Assembly: GCA_040506775.1 (NCBI GenBank)
Contig: JBEVWC010000002.1
Location: 310,001-374,000, forward strand
Length of the DNA stretch: 64,000 bases
DNA from: Thiodiazotropha sp040506775
GTDB lineage: Bacteria > Pseudomonadota > Gammaproteobacteria > Chromatiales > Chromatiaceae
Direction: 5' to 3'
Both the position numbers and the translations under genes were made by a program. The notes beneath the pieces are model-generated. The model did no database searches. It saw only the letters and a list, made by a program, of their open reading frames with translations, and was not told the origin of the DNA. Shown piece after piece: positions 37,444 to 46,734 of the stretch (position 1 is the first letter of the stretch; each line of letters begins with the position of its first letter).

Positions 37444-37878
37444 ATGAAAACCTGGGTAGTGGTGGCAAGCGCAGCGCGCGCAAGAATTTTCGATCGTAGC
37501 AGTACACAGGGACCTTTGGCGGAGCAGGCGGACCTGCTCAATCCTGAGGACCGGCTGTTGCAGCAGGAGATCGTTTCCGATCGTCCCGGGAGTGCAACCA
37601 ATCGCCAGGGCGGTCAGCGGCACGGTATGGAACCCCGTGCCAACCCCAAGGAGATCCAGGCCGGACGATTCGCCGCTGAGGTGGTGGATTGGCTGGAGGC
37701 GCATCATCGCAGCAAGGACTTCGATCAGCTCTACCTGGTGGCGGCACCCCATTTTCTGGGCCTGTTACGCAACAGGATGAGTCAGGGTCTGAGCGATACC
37801 GTGATGGCGGAAAGTGACAAGGACCTGACCCATGAACGGGCGGACCACCTTGCGCATCACCTGCAGGCGATTTTCTAA
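37444..37878 (+). CDS. Host-attachment-family protein (PF10116 type)
   Basis: From the ATG at 37444, preceded by GGGAGG at about 11 bases, the protein has 144 residues. It starts MKTWVVVASAARARIFD and ends with DLTHERADHLAHHL, both typical of the family first described in Agrobacterium attachment. The middle has LYLVAAPHFLGLLRNRM, an eRF1-like fold pattern. The family name refers to plant attachment, but the real function is unclear. An earlier ATG at 37396 is in frame but less well supported. Confidence 0.85.
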   Translation: MKTWVVVASAARARIFDRSSTQGPLAEQADLLNPEDRLLQQEIVSDRPGSATNRQGGQRHGMEPRANPKEIQAGRFAAEVVDWLEAHHRSKDFDQLYLVAAPHFLGLLRNRMSQGLSDTVMAESDKDLTHERADHLAHHLQAIF

Positions 37879-37959
37879 CGCTTGCAGTCAACGTGTGGGG
37901 GAGGGAGCCCCTGCACCCTCGCGTCGCGTCATTCACCCGCTCTCAAAGTTCGTTCTGAA

Positions 37960-38493
37960 CTACCACATCAGATCATCCGGTACCTGGTAGTCCGCGTAAG
38001 GGTCGTTCTCCACGGCCGGTTGCTCATCGGGCAGATCGATGACGACGCCGGGATTGCGCTGACGGATCTTCTCGGCGATATCCGAGGGCACCAGTTCGAA
38101 GTTCCCGTTGCAGTTGACGATCGCGAGTTTCCGGGAGGTGATCATCGCATGTGCCTCAGCGGAGACGTACATCTTTTTGACTTTGCCTTTATTGTTGAAA
38201 TAGAAGGGTCTGTCGTCTTCGCTGTTGCTGCGGGGATAGCGGTGACTGGTCACGAGCTGAGTGATTTGCGCCGCGATTTCCCGCTGTTTTCGAGCTTCAT
38301 CCCGCTTTTGATTGAGTTCACGGTCACGGGCCGCTTTCTCGAGCTGCTTTTGGCGTTCTTCGGGTGATACGGTGGGTGTTTTGCTGTGCTGTTGTTGACG
38401 GGCTTTTTTGCGCTTTTCCTTGCTCGCCTGGTTGGCCTTGCTCTTGTCCACCAGTCCGGCCTTCAACAGTTGGTCCTGTAATGAATTCCTCAC
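37960..38493 (-). CDS. DUF2058 family protein (YaiL-like)
   Basis: The 177-residue protein begins MRNSLQDQLLKAGLVDKSKA and has a long, highly charged Lys/Arg/Gln-rich helix (about 20-90), then a compact C-terminal domain with RPFYFNNKGKVKKMYVS. This is the DUF2058/YaiL architecture, common in gammaproteobacteria and proposed to bind nucleoprotein. It ends convergent with the host-attachment gene. Function is not established. Confidence 0.9.
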   Translation of the reverse strand: MRNSLQDQLLKAGLVDKSKANQASKEKRKKARQQQHSKTPTVSPEERQKQLEKAARDRELNQKRDEARKQREIAAQITQLVTSHRYPRSNSEDDRPFYFNNKGKVKKMYVSAEAHAMITSRKLAIVNCNGNFELVPSDIAEKIRQRNPGVVIDLPDEQPAVENDPYADYQVPDDLMW

Positions 38494-38720
38494 CTTATCA
38501 TGCCTCGTAGTAGTCTCTTTGGTTATTGAGTATCAGCAGTTTTGCCTGTTGGGGGGATATGGTACCCATTTTGCGCACTCCGCCAAAACGGGGGTGCGGA
38601 GAACCCGGATTAAACGCATCGCAAGGTCGCAGCGATGATCAGAAAATGGCGCGAATGATCAGAATTGTTGCGGGTGAATATGCGTGGCCGGCTCAATTTA
38701 CGAAAAGTTCAGACTGATAA

Positions 38721-39062
38721 TCAACCGTTTGCTGTAATCCAAAGCGCCTTGTAGCCGATGGCGAATAACAAAAAGATCAAGTTACAGAGCAGCATCAGTG
38801 GAATAACCCGTTTGAATTTCGGCGCCCGTGAGTAGCTCCACCGATAGCGAGGTTTTTCAGCAACCTCGAGGAAAAAGAGGATTCCTATCACCAGAAGGAG
38901 TGCCGCGCCGTGCAGCAGGATGCCAGTCTGTTTGCCCAACACCGCATGATTGATTGGAGGAAAGGTGACGAGAAGACTGATTACCGCGGCAAATGCATAA
39001 TCCGGCGAGATTTCCGCCTGAAGTTGGACGGCACATTTGGGGCAGGATGAAGAGTTTGACAT
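38721..39062 (-). CDS. Small membrane protein with an N-terminal CxxC
   Basis: The 113-residue protein starts MSNSSSCPKCAVQL, a single CxxC that could be half of a zinc ribbon. It then has three hydrophobic segments (about 22-40, 47-66 and 88-106), probably a three-helix inner-membrane protein. The family is not recognised. It is 69 bases downstream of the Ser/Thr kinase gene on the same strand and could be co-transcribed. Confidence 0.6.
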   Translation of the reverse strand: MSNSSSCPKCAVQLQAEISPDYAFAAVISLLVTFPPINHAVLGKQTGILLHGAALLLVIGILFFLEVAEKPRYRWSYSRAPKFKRVIPLMLLCNLIFLLFAIGYKALWITANG

Positions 39063-39131
39063 TTCTCTCCTTGTCAGGTGTGTCCGGGACTTGAGCTCTG
39101 ACCCGGGAGTAACCGGATCAGTGACTGCTGA

Positions 39132-40598
39132 TTATAATGTATCCTGCAAGTCGTTGAGTGACGGGTTATCGGGTATTTTTTCCAGCGCCTTTTGCAACAG
39201 CGCCTCGGCGCCTCGGGTATCGCCGGAATCGGCCTGTTCCTGAATCACTTTGGCCAGATGATCGCCCAGGCGCTGAATGCCATCATGGGCCTCCCGGTTA
39301 TTGGGGTGCAAGGCAAGGATCTGTTGATAAGCGTCGTAGGCGCTGCTGCCGGGGGGGTCGATGTCGCGGCCTACCAGTTCGTGAACTTCCGCCACTTCCA
39401 GGAGACTCTGCACGCGATCCAGCAGGTCGCCACTCAGGCTGGCGGTGTCTTCAAGGACCACAGGGGGTGGTTGGTCGCCGGTCTGGGAGTCGTAGATCAG
39501 CAGTCCACCCAGGCTCAAAAACAGGATGCCAGCGGCAATCGCACCCGGAATCAGCCACTTGGGACGGGCCGCGTCGCGTCCGCTGCGGGGGCCCGACATC
39601 TCACGGATAAACTGGGTGGCGTCCGGGGTGCGCTTTTCACGCTCGAATTCCAGGCCATGGGAGATGGCCTGCCAGATCTCCTTGCTCACGTCCTTGGGTT
39701 TTTCCGCCTTCATCCCCAGATCCCGGGCATAGGTGGCGGGCTTACGTTCGAACGGGTGTTTGCCCACCAGCAGTTCATAGGCGACTACGGCGAGGCCGTA
39801 GACATCATCCCTGGGATCCGGATCCTGCTGTTCCAGCATCTCGCAGCTGGCATAGGTGGGGGTCAGGGCGCCGAGGGAGCCCGGATCGAAAACGGTGGCG
39901 TCATCGACAATGCGATCGGCGGACTTGGCGGCTCGGGCGATGCCGAAATCGACAACTTTGACCACGTTTTTCGAGGTGACGAACACATTGCCCGGTTTGA
40001 AGTCGGAGTGGACAATCTTCTCCGAGTGGGCGTAGGCCAGGGCACGGCTCATTTGTTGGATGAATGATATGGCTTGCGGCTGTGGCAGGGTGCCGGGACG
40101 CAGACGTTTTATCGTCAAATCCAGGGGTTCGCCTTCGAGCAGCTCCATGGTCATGAACACGTTTGCACCATCCCGATCGAAATCGTAGACGGTGATGATG
40201 TTCGGGTGGGCCAGCTGCTGGGCCTTTTTGCTTTCCCGTTGCAGGGCGATGAACGAATCCGGGTTGGCCTGAAAGTCCTTGGACAGGACCTTGACCGCGA
40301 TATAGGGATCCCGATCCATGGCCTCGACTTTGCGCATGTCCCGGGCCTTGTAGACCACACCCATGCCGCCACGGCCCAGCAGCTCCTCCAGAACGAAGCG
40401 ATTGTTCAGTACCGAACCCACGCTCACGCTTTTATAAGGTTCCGCGCGAATCGCCTCGTAGGTGGTGGTCGCCGTGCCGCTGGTGGTCGGACTGGTGTTG
40501 GATAGGGCGGAGGTATCCGTGCTGACGCGCGGCAGACTGGTGTCGGCCAGGCGGGTGGCCTGGTCCGCGGAATCCGGGTGGTCTTGATCAGCAGACAT
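39132..40598 (-). CDS. Membrane-bound Ser/Thr protein kinase with TPR-like periplasmic tail
   Basis: The 488-residue protein has a Ser/Thr-rich N-terminus (1-55) and a Hanks-type kinase domain (about 65-335). The glycine loop is LGRGGMGVV, the catalytic Lys is in IAVKVLS (103), the catalytic loop is HSDFKPGN (Asp199) and the metal motif is DFGIAR. A membrane segment lies at 348-369, with a TPR-like helical tail (about 390-488) outside. The catalytic loop lacks the usual Arg before Asp (HSD, not HRD). It could phosphorylate the T6SS FHA protein, whose locus lacks a kinase, but it is about 30 kb from that gene, so this is only a possibility. Confidence 0.93.
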   Translation of the reverse strand: MSADQDHPDSADQATRLADTSLPRVSTDTSALSNTSPTTSGTATTTYEAIRAEPYKSVSVGSVLNNRFVLEELLGRGGMGVVYKARDMRKVEAMDRDPYIAVKVLSKDFQANPDSFIALQRESKKAQQLAHPNIITVYDFDRDGANVFMTMELLEGEPLDLTIKRLRPGTLPQPQAISFIQQMSRALAYAHSEKIVHSDFKPGNVFVTSKNVVKVVDFGIARAAKSADRIVDDATVFDPGSLGALTPTYASCEMLEQQDPDPRDDVYGLAVVAYELLVGKHPFERKPATYARDLGMKAEKPKDVSKEIWQAISHGLEFEREKRTPDATQFIREMSGPRSGRDAARPKWLIPGAIAAGILFLSLGGLLIYDSQTGDQPPPVVLEDTASLSGDLLDRVQSLLEVAEVHELVGRDIDPPGSSAYDAYQQILALHPNNREAHDGIQRLGDHLAKVIQEQADSGDTRGAEALLQKALEKIPDNPSLNDLQDTL

Positions 40599-40813
40599 CG
40601 GGGAAGGTACCGGTCTTGGAATGCTCAGGAAACAAAATCATGGGTCTCATGTCATGCGGTTACGGGTTCCCGGGAGTCGCGTCGAGGATCTCCGTGACCA
40701 GCCGGGTCGGGTCGCCGGTGTAATCATAGCAAAGTCTTTCCGATTCACGCAGCGTGTTGGTGCGCCGATTGTGTGTTCTGCGCAGACTATAAAATTCGGG
40801 TTAGAATGATCTC

Positions 40814-41977
40814 ATGCACAAACCCGACTACCACGGCGGCAGCATCGTCAACCTGATGGCCTCATTGCAGCAGGGTCTGGGGGGCAGGGCGCATGCCTAT
40901 GCACCGCTCAGGCATTTGCCGGTCGCCGAGGTCAGCCGCCATCGCCAGGTCATCCTGTGGGTGATCGATGGCATGGGTTTGCACCTTCTGAGGCAGCATC
41001 CCGAGGCAACGGCGCTCAATGCCGCATTGCGGGAACGAATGACCTCGGTCTACCCGCCGACCACTGCCTCTGCGGTAACGACCTTTCTCACCGGCGATGC
41101 CCCCCAGCAGCACGGCTTGACCGGCTGGTACATGTATTTCCGCGAACTCGGTGCCTGCCTGGCGGTGCTTCCGGGGCGGCCAAGATACGGGGGGACAGCC
41201 TACGCCCAGGCCGGGATCGATGTGCGCAAGCTGCTCGGCAACCGTCCCTTCAGCGAACGCATTACGCGGCCCAGTAGCATCCTTTCTCCGCGCACGATCG
41301 CCGAATCCGATTTCAACCGGGCCCATCTCGGGACCTCGCGTCTGCTCAGCTACAACGGGCTGGAGGATTTGCGCAAGCAGATGATCCAGGCGATTCAGGG
41401 AGGTGATCCGGGGTATCTGTTTGCCTACTGGTCGGAACTCGACGCAATCGGCCACCGGGACGGTATTGCCAGCGAGCGGGTCGCCAACCATCTGCTTGAA
41501 CTGGATCGGGCGTTCATGGAAATTGCCGATGAGGCGCGTAAACATGACGTGCTTTTGCTGGTGACCGCGGACCACGGACAGATCGATACCCGCAGTGAAG
41601 ACCGTTTGAATCTGGACGATCATCCACCGCTTTCCGATTACCTGGTCCTGCCGTTGTGCGGCGAACCCCGTTCGGCCTATGCCTATCTGCGACCCGGTTG
41701 TGAAGCGGCCTTCGACCGCTATCTGGAGACTCACCTGTCACAGGTGCTGGAATCGGTACCCTCACACACTCTTCTGGAAGCGGGTTGGTACGGTCTCGGC
41801 GAGCCGCATCCGGAACTGTTGCGGCGCATCGGCGACCGGGTCCTGATCATGAAGCATCACTACACCCTCAAGGACTGGCTGGCTCAGGAACGACATTTCG
41901 AACTGGTTGGGGTCCATGGGGGCGTGAGTCAGGACGAACTGCTGGTGCCGCTGATCGTGGTGCAGAGTAACAGGTGA
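40814..41977 (+). CDS. Alkaline phosphatase-family phosphodiesterase/nucleotide pyrophosphatase
   Basis: The 387-residue protein has VILWVIDGMGLHLL (about 37-50), SVYPPTTASAVTTFLTGDAPQQHGLTGW (nucleophile Thr), YWSELDAIGH and LVTADHGQID, the metal-site motifs of type I phosphodiesterases. No signal peptide is visible, so it is probably cytoplasmic. The substrate is unknown. It is divergent from the kinase gene and its 3' end overlaps the convergent DUF1513 gene by 49 bases. Confidence 0.88.
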   Translation: MHKPDYHGGSIVNLMASLQQGLGGRAHAYAPLRHLPVAEVSRHRQVILWVIDGMGLHLLRQHPEATALNAALRERMTSVYPPTTASAVTTFLTGDAPQQHGLTGWYMYFRELGACLAVLPGRPRYGGTAYAQAGIDVRKLLGNRPFSERITRPSSILSPRTIAESDFNRAHLGTSRLLSYNGLEDLRKQMIQAIQGGDPGYLFAYWSELDAIGHRDGIASERVANHLLELDRAFMEIADEARKHDVLLLVTADHGQIDTRSEDRLNLDDHPPLSDYLVLPLCGEPRSAYAYLRPGCEAAFDRYLETHLSQVLESVPSHTLLEAGWYGLGEPHPELLRRIGDRVLIMKHHYTLKDWLAQERHFELVGVHGGVSQDELLVPLIVVQSNR

Positions 41978-43047
41978 TTGTCCCAGCGGGCCTGTGCCAC
42001 AGGTACGCTTTTGCGGATCTCATGATTTGATCCAATCTGCTCAAGCCTGCCCATCCCGTCGCTGACCAGGAAACCGTTTTCATGGGGGGCCAGGCCACAG
42101 GCGTCCGCCTGTTCGTGCAGGCCCAGATAGGCGCCGCTGCCCGACCAGTAGGTGACCAGTCCGCCCCGGGGAGCGGAAACGGCAAACCAGCTGCCATCCC
42201 CTGAGAACGCCACACTGCCGCAGTAGTTGTGCAGACGCGACTGGACCTCAGCAGGAGCAGACAGGAGTTGCAGGCGCTCGCCACGCCGGTGCAGTCCGAT
42301 CAAGGGGGGACTGTGGTCCGGGTCTCCCTGGTACTGCATGGCCAGTGCGACCCGGTCGTCACCGGACACGCTCAGGTGACGAATGCTGAGTTGGTGCCAG
42401 GGCTCCGGCGGCGCCACCTGTTCGAGCAGGGTGCCCCGCTGGCTGTCCAGGTAACTGAGGTTGGGCCGCATGCTGGAGAGATTGAGTTTGCGTCGCGGCA
42501 TATCGGGATGGGTGAGGATGCCGCCATTGGCCACGATCAGGGTGTCGCCGTCTGCGGAACGGCGGATCTCGTGCGGGCCGATGCCATGTGACGCCATCTC
42601 GCCGATGCGCCGGTAGTCCGCCGAAACCTGGTATACCCCGATCACCCCTTCGCCGCTCTCGAAGCGGTTTTCACAACACATCAGCCATTGCCCGTCGGCG
42701 CTGTAGACGCCATGGCCGTAGTAGTGGGTGTGGGAAGGCGCGGTGATGCGGTGGCTGATCCTACCCTCAACCAGATCGATGATCCACACCAGATCGCCAG
42801 GTCTGCGCGAGAACACCGCGGCGCTTGAGCCGTCCTCTGACAGGGTCGCACCATGACCCCGTAAAGGCAGCTGCAGATCAAAAATAATGGATCCGTCTGC
42901 TTCGAACAGGCAGGCGAAGTGACGACCATCAGGATCACTGCGACAGCTCAGAAATCGCGGACCATCGGGACTGGAAAGTACCGCTGCAGGACCCCAGGCC
43001 ATCAGGCTCATGGACAGTCCTAAAAAGGTTCTGCGTTGCATGGACAA
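41929..43047 (-). CDS. Tat-exported DUF1513 beta-propeller protein of the iron module
   Basis: The 372-residue protein has a twin-arginine signal (MQRRTFLGLSMSLMAW). The mature part has repeated seven-bladed propeller-like stretches (LSCRSDPDGRHFACLFEADG, ADGQWLMCCENRF, SADGDTLIVANGG), matching DUF1513. Members co-occur with imelysin and di-haem oxidoreductase genes, as in the Pseudomonas PA4370-PA4373 group. It is the last gene of the Fur-linked minus-strand run. Twin-Arg export suggests it folds before transport. The C-terminus ends in a Ser run. Confidence 0.88.
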   Translation of the reverse strand: MSMQRRTFLGLSMSLMAWGPAAVLSSPDGPRFLSCRSDPDGRHFACLFEADGSIIFDLQLPLRGHGATLSEDGSSAAVFSRRPGDLVWIIDLVEGRISHRITAPSHTHYYGHGVYSADGQWLMCCENRFESGEGVIGVYQVSADYRRIGEMASHGIGPHEIRRSADGDTLIVANGGILTHPDMPRRKLNLSSMRPNLSYLDSQRGTLLEQVAPPEPWHQLSIRHLSVSGDDRVALAMQYQGDPDHSPPLIGLHRRGERLQLLSAPAEVQSRLHNYCGSVAFSGDGSWFAVSAPRGGLVTYWSGSGAYLGLHEQADACGLAPHENGFLVSDGMGRLEQIGSNHEIRKSVPVAQARWDNHLLLCTTISGTSSSS

Positions 43048-43108
43048 ATCCCCGGAATATATGTTTGTGGATACCCCTCGATAGGCTCAAAGCAAGAGGG
43101 AGTTCAGT

Positions 43109-44158
43109 TCAATCACCATCCAGACTGTTGAAACCCAGTGACAAACCCAGTTCGTTGGCGATTTCGATGCTGACCAGCTGTTTCAGCCCGGACAGGGCCT
43201 TTCGATAGTCGATTACCCGGGCACGTTGGGCGTCATCGTGTACCGCCCGGTCGAGGGGCAGGGTCATGGCCTGTCTACTGTGCCGGATGATGTCGAACTG
43301 CTGTGCGATCCTGCGGGACAGTTCAGGCTCCAGCTCGTCAGCGAATGCCAGGCTGATGATCGTCTGCAAGGCCTCCAGGTTATGATCCAGGGCCGCCAGT
43401 GAGGTCTCACTGCGCCAGCCTTCCGCCCGTGAGCCCCGAGCCTTATCGGCCGTCTCACCCAAGGGCCGGTCGAGCTTCTGCGTGAGCATCACTTCCAGCT
43501 GACTGTAGAGACTGTTGAGCAGCTGTCCGGCCAGTTCAGGCTCCGATTCGAACATGGGGTTGTCAGGGTTGGGATGTTTGAAATGCTTCAGGTAGGGCTC
43601 ATCACCCTGCTGCCAGTCCCGCAACGTGCCCAAAGCCATGTGAGCAAGATTCGAACTGATGGCGCGGATCAGACGACAGCTTCGCTCATCCACCGGCTGC
43701 TCTGAAAACAGCAGCATTTCCAGGGCGCTGAAACCCTGCACCGCGGCACTCTTGCGGGTGATGTCGAATGTCGCCGAGTCGAGTTCCGGGTCAGCCAGCA
43801 ATTGCCCGAGGTGGCGATTGACCGAACCGCGTTTGTCCGGCCAGAGTTCAAACCGGTAATCCCGGTTGAGGTACTGGACCGGGCCGAAGCGGATCGGTTG
43901 CACCGTCTGCCAGGCGAGAAAGGCGCTCCGGTAGTGGCTTTGCAGGCTTGCCCGTTGTTGCTCACTGGGTTGACTGCAGTAGCGGTCGGATGACACGCGC
44001 AGCAGCCCGGTTGCATCGGCCAGTTGCCGGTAGCCGGGGATCAGGTACTGCTCAGCGGTTTTGTCGAATCCATAGGCCTGTGCATGGGTTGCGAGAAGCA
44101 TCTGAGCGAGGACAATCAGGCCGCTCAGCAGTTGTCTGCCCTTGTAGGATGGGTGCAT
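43109..44158 (-). CDS. Imelysin-family periplasmic protein (second copy)
   Basis: The 349-residue protein has a signal sequence (LLSGLIVLAQMLLATHAQA). The mature part is a helical imelysin fold. The motif corresponding to GxHxxE is GFSALEMLLF (about 142-151), where Ser144 replaces the His and Glu147 is kept. Imelysin-like proteins bind iron or haem in the periplasm and some were described as peptidases. It lies between the di-haem oxidoreductase and DUF1513, matching the known gene order. Confidence 0.88.
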   Translation of the reverse strand: MHPSYKGRQLLSGLIVLAQMLLATHAQAYGFDKTAEQYLIPGYRQLADATGLLRVSSDRYCSQPSEQQRASLQSHYRSAFLAWQTVQPIRFGPVQYLNRDYRFELWPDKRGSVNRHLGQLLADPELDSATFDITRKSAAVQGFSALEMLLFSEQPVDERSCRLIRAISSNLAHMALGTLRDWQQGDEPYLKHFKHPNPDNPMFESEPELAGQLLNSLYSQLEVMLTQKLDRPLGETADKARGSRAEGWRSETSLAALDHNLEALQTIISLAFADELEPELSRRIAQQFDIIRHSRQAMTLPLDRAVHDDAQRARVIDYRKALSGLKQLVSIEIANELGLSLGFNSLDGD

Positions 44159-44215
44159 GTACAGAATCGCTCGTGGTATGGGTGTTGATCTGAATTGAGG
44201 TGTCCGGATTAAGCT

Positions 44216-45571
44216 CTAAAGGCTCTCCAGAAAGCGCAGCAGCTGGCCCCGCTGGGCGGCTGGCAGGGCAGCCACCGCGTCGCGTTGGGGCAGGGCCTCT
44301 CCCGCGTGCCACAGGATCGCTTCGAGCAGGGTGCGCGCACGACCATCATGCAGGAAGTTACCCGCTCCATGGACAGTTGAGGCCCGTCCCATGCCCCAAA
44401 GGGGAGCGGTGCGCCACTCCCGGCCGTTGGCTTGGGCTTCCGGACGCTGATCCGCCAGGCCATCACCCAGGTCGTGCAGCAGCAGGTCGGAGTAGGGATG
44501 GATCGGTTGCAGGTGTCCGTTGTGCATCACGTCGTAGCGGGGCGCGTGACAGGCACTGCAGCCAATCGCATCGAACAGTTGCCGGCCTTTCCGGGTATCG
44601 ACATCCTCTGTTCGAGCGGACGCTGGTGGCGCCAGTTGGGACAGGTAAAAGTGCACTGCCGCCACCACCGTCTCGGGTGCCTCCACTTCATCCCGATCGG
44701 CGATCGCCCCGTGGATGGCGTCGCGGCAGGCGGTTTGTCGCTCGGTGCAATCCCCATGTGCCTCAGGATAGAGCGGGGTGGAGAGACCGAGATCGGTGAG
44801 GAATGCGGATTGGGTCATCTCATCCAGGTTGGCAAGTCCTGCCTTGTGGCCGAAGCGGCCGGGTAACCTCCGCTGCTCCCGCCGGCTCCATACCCAGTTG
44901 ACCCGTCCGGAGATGCCATCGCCATCCAAGTCCCTGGCGTCGGCCCGGGCGAGCAGATCCTGCATGGAAATCGCGTCGAGCAGACCCATACCGGCCAGTT
45001 GAGGCGCCAGGCGCGGAGAGAAGCGGGTTTGCGGATGCAGATCCCCATAGCGGATCTGGCTGAGCTCATACACCGGCTGACGCAGGTTGACGGTTTCACC
45101 CCCGGACAGCTCGACGCTTATCTCCCGATAGTGGACCGAGATATGTGCCTCGGCCGGGTGACCGGCCACGCCAGCGTTCTGAAGCTGCAGTCCGTATACC
45201 GGCTCGGGCCGGTTGTTGTGCCGGGAGTGGGTGGCATCCGGGTGTGGTTGCGGAATGTCGAGTTTGAGGATCAGGGAAAGCGGTGCCTCGTTCGGATTTG
45301 CGGGCGGTCGGCCTCGCCCGCCATCGGGGTGACAGGCACTGCAGGATCGGGCGTTGTACAGGGGCCCGAGACCATCCGCCGCACGGGTCGTCGCAGGGGC
45401 ACTCACCCAGACCCGCTCGAACAGGCTTTTACCGATGACAAATTCGAACGGTTGCTGATCGCTCGTGGCTGCTGAGCGTTGCAGTTGACCCGGCAGAAAC
45501 GCCGTGCTGGCAAGGTTTGTCCAGACAGACAGGCACAGGCCCGCCAGGGTTGTTCCCAAGGTCCTTTTCAT
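44216..45571 (-). CDS. Periplasmic di-haem oxidoreductase (DHOR-type)
   Basis: The 451-residue protein has a signal peptide and two c-type haem motifs: CSACHPDGG (about 56) and CSACHAPR (about 340). Around them are LGPLYNARS, LADQRPEAQANGREWRTAPLWG and HDGRARTLLEAILWHAGEA, typical of the di-haem oxidoreductase family distantly related to MauG. It probably moves electrons in the periplasm and may change the redox state of iron. It overlaps the upstream peroxidase gene by four bases. Confidence 0.92.
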   Translation of the reverse strand: MKRTLGTTLAGLCLSVWTNLASTAFLPGQLQRSAATSDQQPFEFVIGKSLFERVWVSAPATTRAADGLGPLYNARSCSACHPDGGRGRPPANPNEAPLSLILKLDIPQPHPDATHSRHNNRPEPVYGLQLQNAGVAGHPAEAHISVHYREISVELSGGETVNLRQPVYELSQIRYGDLHPQTRFSPRLAPQLAGMGLLDAISMQDLLARADARDLDGDGISGRVNWVWSRREQRRLPGRFGHKAGLANLDEMTQSAFLTDLGLSTPLYPEAHGDCTERQTACRDAIHGAIADRDEVEAPETVVAAVHFYLSQLAPPASARTEDVDTRKGRQLFDAIGCSACHAPRYDVMHNGHLQPIHPYSDLLLHDLGDGLADQRPEAQANGREWRTAPLWGMGRASTVHGAGNFLHDGRARTLLEAILWHAGEALPQRDAVAALPAAQRGQLLRFLESL

Positions 45572-46734
45572 TGGGCCGCTTCCCGGGACTTGAGGAGTGC
45601 TTCATGGCGACGGTCGGTCAGGGTTTCCAGGAATGCCACCAGGGCATCGATGTCACGTTCTTTCAGTGCCGGACCGGTTTCCAGTTCCTTGATCGAGAGA
45701 TTCTCCCCGACTTCCGGATCGCCCCAGCTGGCGCCGGTTTCGGGATTGATCTGACGTGACGCACTCTTGCTGTTGTAGTGGTTGTAGAACAGCACCACGG
45801 TTCGCAGATCACGGAACACGCCGTTGTGCATGTAGGGGCCGGTGACCGCCACATTGCGCAGGGTCGGCACCTTGAATTTGCCCGCCTGACGGGGATCATC
45901 GATCCTGGGGTTGTCCAACAGTCCCCGATCCCGATGGTTCTTCCCCAGTCCGTTGGCCTGCCGGCCCGCCACATGGGTCGGTGTTCCAATATTGTGATAG
46001 CTGTAGTTGGTGAAGGGTTCTGCAGCGCTCTCGGGGATCGGTTTCAACTGGTGACACAGATTGCAGTTGCTGAACTGCTGGGAAAAGAACAGGGTCATGC
46101 CGAGCTGCTCCTGAGCGGTCAGGGTGGCTTCACCCTTGAGGTGGCGGTCATATTTTGAATCGAACGGAGCGAAAGCATCGCCCTGTTCGAAAGCCGCGAT
46201 GCTAAGGGTCATGGCCTGGTAGGCCAGTTCCGGATCTTCGAGAACTCCATCCCCGAACAGCCGCGGGAAGGCTTCCCGGTAAGCCGGGTTCTCACGCAGG
46301 CGCTCGACTACCGAGGCCTTGTCCGGCATGTTCATCTCCAGCGGGTTGAGGGGGGGTCCCCCGGCCTGTTCCGCCAGATCCCGCGCCCGCCCGTCGAGGA
46401 ACAGGCCTCCGACATACTCGCCGTTGCGCTTGCGCTGGAATTCCGGAGTCAGGGCGGCATAGCCCAGGGTCGGTGCGTTGCGGTCCCCGAGGGAGTGACC
46501 GTCGTCACCCAGGGAGTAGGCACGCCCACTGGCATTGACCCGTATATCGGTGAAACCGTTACCGGGTGCGTGGCAGGTGGCGCAGGACTGGGTGCGGTTT
46601 CGTGACAGATCAACGTCGAAGAACAGGGCCTCGCCCAGGTTCTCGATATGTTCCAGTCGTGGTTGCGCGGCCGCTGAGCCCACGCCCAGCGGCAGCACCA
46701 GCGCCAGCCGGAGAATGATGCGGATGGAGTTCAT
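45568..46734 (-). CDS. Di-haem cytochrome c peroxidase/MauG-family protein
   Basis: The 388-residue protein has a signal peptide (LALVLPLGVGSAAA) and two CxxCH sites: CATCHAPGNGF (about 55) and CNLCHQLK (about 225). FDVDLSRNRTQSC and LRNVAVTGPYMHNGVFRDLRTVVLFYN match bacterial cytochrome c peroxidases and MauG-like enzymes. It may reduce peroxide or oxidise a periplasmic partner. It abuts the imelysin stop (one base) and overlaps the di-haem oxidoreductase start. Confidence 0.93.
   Translation of the reverse strand: MNSIRIILRLALVLPLGVGSAAAQPRLEHIENLGEALFFDVDLSRNRTQSCATCHAPGNGFTDIRVNASGRAYSLGDDGHSLGDRNAPTLGYAALTPEFQRKRNGEYVGGLFLDGRARDLAEQAGGPPLNPLEMNMPDKASVVERLRENPAYREAFPRLFGDGVLEDPELAYQAMTLSIAAFEQGDAFAPFDSKYDRHLKGEATLTAQEQLGMTLFFSQQFSNCNLCHQLKPIPESAAEPFTNYSYHNIGTPTHVAGRQANGLGKNHRDRGLLDNPRIDDPRQAGKFKVPTLRNVAVTGPYMHNGVFRDLRTVVLFYNHYNSKSASRQINPETGASWGDPEVGENLSIKELETGPALKERDIDALVAFLETLTDRRHEALLKSREAAQ

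Noticed and set aside
38560..38610. GC-rich partial palindrome in the gap before the DUF2058 gene
   Set aside because: The matching bases are few and not repeated, so it is not a CRISPR unit or a convincing terminator.
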